The translations under genes were made by a program, and so were the position numbers. From NCBI GenBank assembly GCA_030142905.1, contig JASJOG010000093.1, positions 1,115,001-1,179,000 on the forward strand: DNA of 64,000 nt. Direction: 5' to 3'. Positions 37,901-46,900 of the stretch are shown one piece after another. Source of the DNA: Heliopora coerulea (taxonomy: Eukaryota > Cnidaria > Anthozoa > Scleralcyonacea > Helioporidae). The notes under the pieces were generated by a model that was not told where the DNA came from, did not search any database, and saw nothing but the letters and a program-made list of their open reading frames with translations. Within the stretch, counting starts at the first letter, position 1, and each line of letters begins with the position of its first letter.

Positions 37901-40900
37901 AAAAGCTGTTAGTTAAGATTGAATTCAACCCAAGACTACAGTCGTTTTAGGAGAATTGGGGGGTTTTAGGATTCACATAAAACACGCCCCAAGTACCAAG
38001 CACGGTAGTCAATAAACTGTGGTTTCTTTAAATGCAGAAATTGTAAAGAACGTCGCCGTTTTAGTAGATGTCCTAGATAAGGTCCCTAATTACTGGTGAA
38101 GGAAGAACCAACACTAGCGAAGACTACGGCCTTAAAAGGTTCAATCATCTCAACCACTGTTTTGTGAGTGTTACTATCGTCCTGGGGCTACTATTGTTTA
38201 CATCTAAGTTCCAGTGTTGCGAATTCCAAAGCACAGATTTCTCAAATTAAACAAAAGATTTATCTTCCATATGTTTCACTACACATCTGGGCACCAAACT
38301 ACGTTCGCAGGATAGTTCGAGAATTGTTCTTCTTCGAGGAATATCAACTTTCCCGGATGATAATAAAGACGCCCCAGTGCACACTGGTTGACAGGGACGC
38401 GGTCTGCAGCTCAACAACCGTAAAAGCTGATAACTAACAAAGATAAGGATAACGCTTTCAAAGGCCGAAGAACAACTAAAGCCCGACCAAACCATAGATT
38501 AAAAATATAAAAATACTCCATTTTCAAATAACAAAGTTTATACCATACCTGAAAAGTTGCCGGGCACGTCCTTCACTGTGATACGATGTATAACCGCCAT
38601 AAACCCACATCCAGTCACCAATGACAGCAAAACCATGAGACGCCCGAGGAGATACCAAATCACCTAAGCAAAAATGAGAAGCAATCGTTTGAGGAAGTAG
38701 CCCTGTTATACGTTTGTGTGCGGGTGTGTTTGTAGGTTAAGAGAGTTGGAGAGTTGATGGGTATGGGGAGCTCTAAGATGGTCGAAATCCTCCTCTTCTC
38801 CAAGCACTTCGTAATCAAATATCTCGTGATGATACAATTCTCCACTGCCAAACTATCTTGCATGTTACTATCTCCTTGTTTCAGTTGCTATTAGCTAGAA
38901 CTTTTTAGAGGATGGTAAACGTTGGTAAACAAAACAGATATGTCCAAATGGTTGCAACCGTGAGAGAATCCCCACTAACATGAGTTCATTAAATAGTGTG
39001 CTAATTACTTATCAAGTTTGTATATGATAAGGAAAATTTCATAATGCCAGAATCTTATTATTTAAGATCGAAGCCGAACCAGTTGTGAAAAATGCAACTC
39101 TAAGGCCTCCGTCTGAGAATCAAACCGACGACTCCGCGAATCTAGTGCCGGGCTCTGCCAAAGGTTGCTTCTGGGAGCTTGGACACGAGTTTTGTAGGTA
39201 AAAATGTCGATTCCCAGCCGGTGACTCTAGAGTTGCCTTTTTCGCTACTGGTCCTGGTCAAGTCTTAAAATATAAGATTCTAAAACTCGAAAATTTCCTA
39301 TTATCATAAGCAAGCTTCATTTTCGGGCCCATTTACACGATACGACTGTCGTACGCGATCGTACGCTCTGATGTATCCGATTAACTCATTGGAGTTATCA
39401 AGACGTGTTGCTACTTTAGTGAGCCAATAAAAAACAGGAATTGTGCCACTGAGATATGTAGGTTAGTGCTCTGAGAAAGCATTCCATACGGCAGACCGAA
39501 CAATCCTATACGATAATCGTATCGTGTAAATAGACCCTTATATGACTGAGTGTAAATGCCAAGTATTTGTTGAATCTGCCCTTCAGCTATTGGTTAGTTT
39601 GCCCAGGGAAGTATGAAAGCAATAGCTTTGAGGGAACGATATCAGCTGCAGCTGGAGAAACACCAGACACATTTGTTTAAATCACCAATACTCCCACTAG
39701 GGATGAGCGCTGGACAAGGACTATTTAGAGGAGCTATTTGGTTAAATGAAGAAAAAAATTCACGATTATCCTGCACTTTCAAAGTTAACGAAAAACCATG
39801 TTGACTTAAAAATGGATTCAACTTAGGTACTGATTCTAATATACTCAATAACTCGACTGGCAGAGCCACAGTCCAGAAACCCAATTGGTCAAACGTGCAA
39901 ATTAAGATCCTGCTGGAGTGACAGAATTTTTCAGTTGACTTTTGCAGGGCAGATTAAACCCTGAAATTTTCTCATCTTATAACCCTAGGGATGGTTCTAG
40001 ACAAAGCTTCCATGTTCTGCAAAAGCTTTTGGCCTTTTCACTTATTTGGTAGTTCTGCTTCAAAACGCAGTCATTTATGTATAAATATTGCTATTATGCT
40101 ATACCTGAATGTCCAATGTTTATACTAGCCCAGTAACTGGAGTTGACAAGCTGGCTACAGTCTTCACCTATTTACACAGAAAAGGACAGAAACATGGTCA
40201 CTATTTTGGATTAACAAAGAAGAGGAAGAATGAAAAGGAAGACAGACGACTTTATTTAACCTCGGTAATTTCTTCAATTAACAAATAGCTTTTCAAGAAA
40301 GCCATAAGAGAGTAAAAAGAAAGGGAGAGCGTAAAGAAGAGGCGATTGAGCTGAGTCAAGGAGAGGGAATGGAAGTGATGAAGACGAACGCAAAATGGAG
40401 TGGGGGAAGGGAGATAAGGAAAAGGTGAGTGTAAAGAGAGATGGAAATAGAAGGAGGAAGAGGAGGTGGGGAGGAAAAGGGATGGGGGAGAGGGGGAAGA
40501 AGATGGGAAGCGGAGAGAAGGGGTGAAGAGCGGGAAGTGAATAAGAGGGAGAGGGGGTATGAATGGGAGGGAGGGATACATGGAGATGGAAAGGGGGAGT
40601 ATGTAGGGTATGGGGAGGTACAGGGAAATAAAGAAGAAGAGGCAGGGCATGAAGGGGAGGAAGAGTTTAAAGGAAGATGGATGGGGAGATAGGAAAGAGA
40701 GATAGGAAAAAAGGTTTTACATTAGTATCAAAGCAAGTCTGCACTTTCATATGCACACCCATATTTCTCATTTCGCAGTTTCAGCTGGCTATTAAAGTTT
40801 GTGCTGGATTTCTGTGGAACACGTTTCAGCTATTTCATGTTTTGTTTTGCATGAACATAAGCCTGGGCTTCCACTGAAAAGGAGAAAGTAACAGAAACAA

Positions 40901-43900
40901 TTTTTACATATAAGCAAAGCTATACTTTGCTTAACATGATTGCTTCACCTGTGAATCCATCATGACACACACATTGGCCCAATGTCGCATTACACACACC
41001 ATTGGCACAATTTGGACAACTGGCTACTTTTATTTCACACATTTTCCCTGACCATCCAGGGTTACATGAACACAGACCAGCTGCATTACACGTGCCATTG
41101 TTGGAACATGAACAGTTTTCCACAATACTGCAAAACAAAAAAAATTACAATAAATTATGAATATGAATACCTTAACATGATAAATATGATCCAGAACACA
41201 CAGCCCCAAATCCTAGAGAAATTCCAGTATTGTACATGAATTCCTATTGAATTCTATAAGAACTCCTAATACCTCAGCAATACTTATAGGTATTAGAATT
41301 CAGTAGGATTTCCAATTTCAATTAGCAATTCTTACATGATCATATTACTGTAGTATTTTTGTAAGGGGATGATTATGATACCAAAGGCAAGTAACCTAGT
41401 GTAAGGTCTGTATGTATCCAGTGATTTCACTGGCTATAACAAGTAAAATATAACAGCACAAAACTCTATTGACAGCAGAAATTATCAGCACCCAAAGTCA
41501 GTTAAATTTTATGTAAGGGTTAATGTTAAACAGTTACCCATGCATTTCTGAATAGTTCGCTCCAGTGGAGTTTACCAAACCCATACTACAATCCAAATCA
41601 AGAATCTATATGGTACATTTACAGCATGCTTGAGATTTCACAGATGTAGCAGCATTTTTGCATTATTTTCTTTGCCAAACATTGCTGACTGCATCAGCCA
41701 AATCCACTAATGTAGACATTGCTATTTTAAAGCATCACATAAACACTAGTACAAAAACAGAACTACAAAATGAAAACAAGGTCAAGAATAAACACAAAGT
41801 ATGAAAATAAATGTACTAGATACAGATACAGAAATGAAACACAAACACATCCATACAAGTATAAAGAAACACAAACATAAATAAGGAAAGCAAGAAATAC
41901 AAACACAAACATGAACATAAACCTGATTATGTACACAAATACTGACATAGGTACGGACACAGACTCAGAGATATACACAGAGGTGGATGCCTAAACCTGA
42001 ACCCAAACCCAATAAATACAAAGTAACACACATTCAAAAGTGACACAGTATCAACCAGTGTAACATAAAGAATAAAATGTGTTTGCAATCTATGACATGG
42101 AAACACCAACACTGACACAGATAAAAAATAATTCAGACACAGATATACTGTAGACACCATACCTTTAACTATAATTATAACATAAAGAACAAAATTTCAA
42201 TTACAGTACTTCAACTTATGTCTTCCCCAAGATAAACTTACCTATATGAAATATTAAATCCAGCCTTTTCTACACCAGTATCACTGTAAAAATAAATATA
42301 TGCTTGACCAGACTTGGCTACAATATCCTGAGGAATTGCACCATGGCTGGAGTTAGCTTCTACCATAAAATGGCCACTGCAATGCAAAACAAAAAGGGAA
42401 TTTTGGTGAGATTTTGCTTGTACAGTGTAGGTGAACCAGTTAATTTATGACAATTATATCATCTTAAATTTACCATGTAAATACAGTCATCCCTCGTTTA
42501 TTGCGGGTGTTAGGTTCCAGGACCGCCCGCAATAAGCAAAAATCTGTGAAGTAGCGACACTATATTTATTTACAGTGATACTATATTTATTTACAGATAC
42601 TATATTTATTACATAATGGCAGCCGACAGCCGTGAAGCTTCTCCCTTCCTTTAGCATGTCGAGGAGTTTCACCTTCTCTGCTATCATAAGCATCTTCCTT
42701 TGCCGCTTAGGCTCGCTGCCAGAAGCCTTAGCAGATGCAGGACATTTGGGTGGCATCACAGGGCTTGAAATAAAGCAAATATTTCACAAAACTTTCACAA
42801 AACACAAGACTATAAATCCCGTGATATAGCAGGAAATCCGCAATATAGAAATACATATACATATTAACAAAACCCGGGAAACGGTGAAGCTGCGAAAGGT
42901 GAACCGCGATATAGCGAGGGATCACTGTAGCTTATAATTATAAGGGCACAGGTTCTATTGTGCATTACCGTCTTAAAATAAAGTTTAAAATACTATTTTA
43001 TTTATACTGTTTAAAATAATATTTTCAAGGCTATTACCTGCAGGTTATATGTTTTGATTCTGTTTGATTATATGTTTTGATATGTTTGTTTCTGTTTTTG
43101 AAGCTGCTGTAGGTAATACAGCAGTGCAAGTGATGTGACGACAAATTTTTATTTTAACATCTATACTTGACAAAAATCTGGTTACCAAGTCATGAGAAGT
43201 GCGGGACAGCAATAGCATCAGGGTTTTGACTCCAAACGTTCATGCACGTCTTCCAAATAATAAAGAAGTTTAGAAAATTCTTAGCTCCTCTAGAGTAATT
43301 ATCAGTTTGTTTGACAGAATTTCAGGTTTATGCAAAAAGTGGCAAGTCAGGCTGCCAGCCATTCTGCCAAGCTAATTTTCACCTCTTGTTGTGACCATGC
43401 TTTCAGTACTTCCACTGCCAGCAAATAGCATTAAGTGTTAAACTGACAGTACATTTCAAAGATAGAAAACAATCAATTTGAATTACAGCATAATTTTATA
43501 GCTGTTGTGATTTGGATATGGTATTGCATACCAAGTTGTGTGTTGCTACATCACGAGAGAGTTCACCAGGAATTTCACTCTAATCTGTCAATATAATTTT
43601 TTTTGGACCATGAATTTGGCAAGTGCAGGTAATACGCTGTGCAGGTCATTGCCCAGAAAATATGGTAAATAACATAAATAAAAATGTCATAATATACACA
43701 ACTTAGTTACCTAAATGCAGCAAGCTGAGGTGAATATATTGAGTCCCCATCAAATATATACAAATGATCCCAATTGCATTCTGTAAGAAGTTCATCTATT
43801 TTAAAATGTATGCTAGCATTAAGCCTGGAAATAAGAAAAAGAAGAAACAATTAACAGATTTGAAACACCATCAAATTTTTAGCTCTAATTTTGTTTTGTT

Positions 43901-46900
43901 AGATGCTGTCAGTCAGGCCAACAAAGTCTGAATTAAAATCCACCTGAGTTATGACAACCCTTCATATGAATTAGTCTTTAGGTTAGGCTTGAATTTAAAC
44001 ACTGATTTCAAAAATTGCAAGTTAAAATCATCGTACTTTTGTATGTAATATGCCATAAACAAGATGGAGCATTTGATCTTATTTCCAAGAATACACAGGA
44101 ATTGAGTAAAAAAACAATGTGAGTGCCAAGTTTGCTTTTTTAACAATCTTCAAAGTGTTTGGAAATAAGAGCATAATATAAAACTTTCAAGCATTGATCT
44201 ATCTTCTCAAAAGAATTCATTTGAAAGCAAAAATTGGGTTAAAATTTGTTGAATCTTTTTTCCAAATTATGTCTCGGTACTGGTTTTTGTAAGTTTGATT
44301 TCCCTGTGAGTTATCAATGAGTTTGAGAAGTGTTTTGCAAGTTACCTGGTGTTGTTGGCATTCCTTATATTAACATATTGAAAAAATTACAAATGACACT
44401 ATGAAATGGACTTTGAAATAGCTTTTCATGACAAAAATTAGCCATAAAATTACCTATTTTTTGCATCAATCAACCACATTCTTTTTGACAGAGGTATATA
44501 GTTACCATCACCATCTGTTATGTAACCCTTTTTTCCTGTTAACCTGTAAAATAAAATACACATAATGGCTAAGCTGTAACTGTAAATAATGATAATAATA
44601 AATAATAGGAAATTTAGGGAAATTAATTTCAACTTGACAAAGCAATAAACATCATACAACATGCCGGAAACAGGAAGAGTGATTATGTAGTTATTATCTC
44701 AATAACCACATTGACATATACACAATTATGTATTCAATACTCAATTCAGCACTCATGTAAGCCAATTAGATTACCATATTTTCCACACTATAAGCCGCTA
44801 CTGTTTGACCAAAATTTTCGCCGTGCGGCTTATAATACGGTGTGACTTATGTACAAATTTTTAAAAAAAAAAAACACATAAAAAATGACTTTTAAAAATG
44901 ACATTACATACTACAGTCTTATGAATCACATTTTAAATGTTTAGTGTATGTATATTTCTGTAGAACGTTGCGATAATGACAAATATAGCTCACGGTTTTT
45001 CCTTGTCTCATGTTCATTGTTCAGTTATTCATGCTACACGTGGAATAGCAACATAACAAAATAGGTACTTCTTTGGACTTTTTCACATAGCGGCTTATAG
45101 TTCAGTGCGGGTTATAGTCCGGTGCGACTTATCTATGAATTTTTCAAAAAAATAGCCAAAAATTGCCGATGCAGCTTATAATACAGTGCGACTTATAGTG
45201 CAGAAAATACGGTACATGCATGAAACAAACACAAGGACATGCAAAGCACATATATCTCCACTTAAGCAATCCACAGTCACTTGAAAGAACTCTTTGTACT
45301 AATCAAGTTCAATGGCATTAATCTGAAGTGAAGCATCAAATGTACAACTAATATCACTCCTTGTTTGTCATTTCTAAAAGCTGCAAAAGGAACCAATGGA
45401 AACAGCTGGTAAAGAATGTAAACACACATAAACAAAGAGAAGTGACTTCTTGATTACTATAATTATATTTTATCTGTTTATGTGTAGCCATAGAACCATC
45501 ACAATTAAAGTCATGGCACTTTTAATGTTCTTAAATATTGTGTTTTGTATGAATACTTATATCTTGCTTGTTTCACATTAGTTTTATTCACATTGTTTTA
45601 CATTAGTCAGCTGCCCAATCATTTTCATGCTACCAAACATTTTTCAAACTATAGAAATACAATGTTATGGAAAATCAGGTTACTGCATGATATAACTTAA
45701 TAAACTTGTAGATTAATGAACAAAACCAAATGTATCAGGAATATTTGGATACAGATTTTGTATGCAAATGTAAAACCCTGTTAATGATTAGTGAACACTT
45801 TATACTTAAAATAATTTTTCAATTTAACAGTCAACATGCAACCAAACTGAATCCAGTCATCAAAACAATACAGTATTAACAGCTTTGTATTTTAGGATTT
45901 TAAGTACGATTTCAAGCTTTATGGATAGTAGGACCACAGTGCCATACAGAACATCTCAGTCACTATCATTATAAAAGGTGTATCCAGATTGTGGCCTTAG
46001 GTTGTTTATATGAAAGCTCTGATCAGCCAGTTGCCATGTTCAAATAAAAGACTGTAAATACTGATTTTTCCACCACTTTTTATCTTGTACTGTATTTCAC
46101 ATTGTATAAGTCAATTTTCTAGGACCCAAAATTGATCTATAAAAGTCCATCTTGTCTTATACAAAAGGGTTATGAAATTGAGCAAAAATCATAGACTGGA
46201 TATACTAGTACTAGTTCTCCATATGCATCAAGAAATGGACCAATCAGCTCATTGCTAGTGAATGTGCACATCAACATGGTTAATGTATTTTATTATAAAC
46301 CTCATTCTTATGGTGTAAAGACTTTGACATGCCTCCAAAATGATGAAGATACAAAGCATGATTCGTATCTTGAAATAGATGTTTGTATCTTCAACAAAGC
46401 TGAAGGTTGTTGACTTGGCTGAAAAGTCAAACAACTCTGCTGCTGGCTGCAAGTTTGGTGTTAGCAATAAGCTTGTTCAAGACTGGCAGAAACAATCCAA
46501 CAAAATAAAAGATCTACCAAAGACAAAATGTGCCAATTGTTTGTGTAATTTTCTATATTAAAATAAACTCTAAAAGATTTAAAAAATATGCTGTAAGAAT
46601 TTGCCATGTTATAAAAGTTTCTTCAAACACTATTCTGTGTCTGGTAATTATTTAATTAGAAAGACTCGACTTATACTCAGGGTATCATAAAAATCATGAT
46701 TTTTTGGTGAAAAAATAAAGGGTCAACTTATATGCCTGATTGACTTATATGCTGTAAAATACCATAAAAGAAATGATTTTTCAGAATTGTGTCACTACAC
46801 TTTGGATATTGTGACACTTTTGAAGTTTTTATATGGCTTTGTCAAGTTGCACAACATGCAAACTGTTTATATCAAAGTACACAAAAAAGAAAAATTATAT

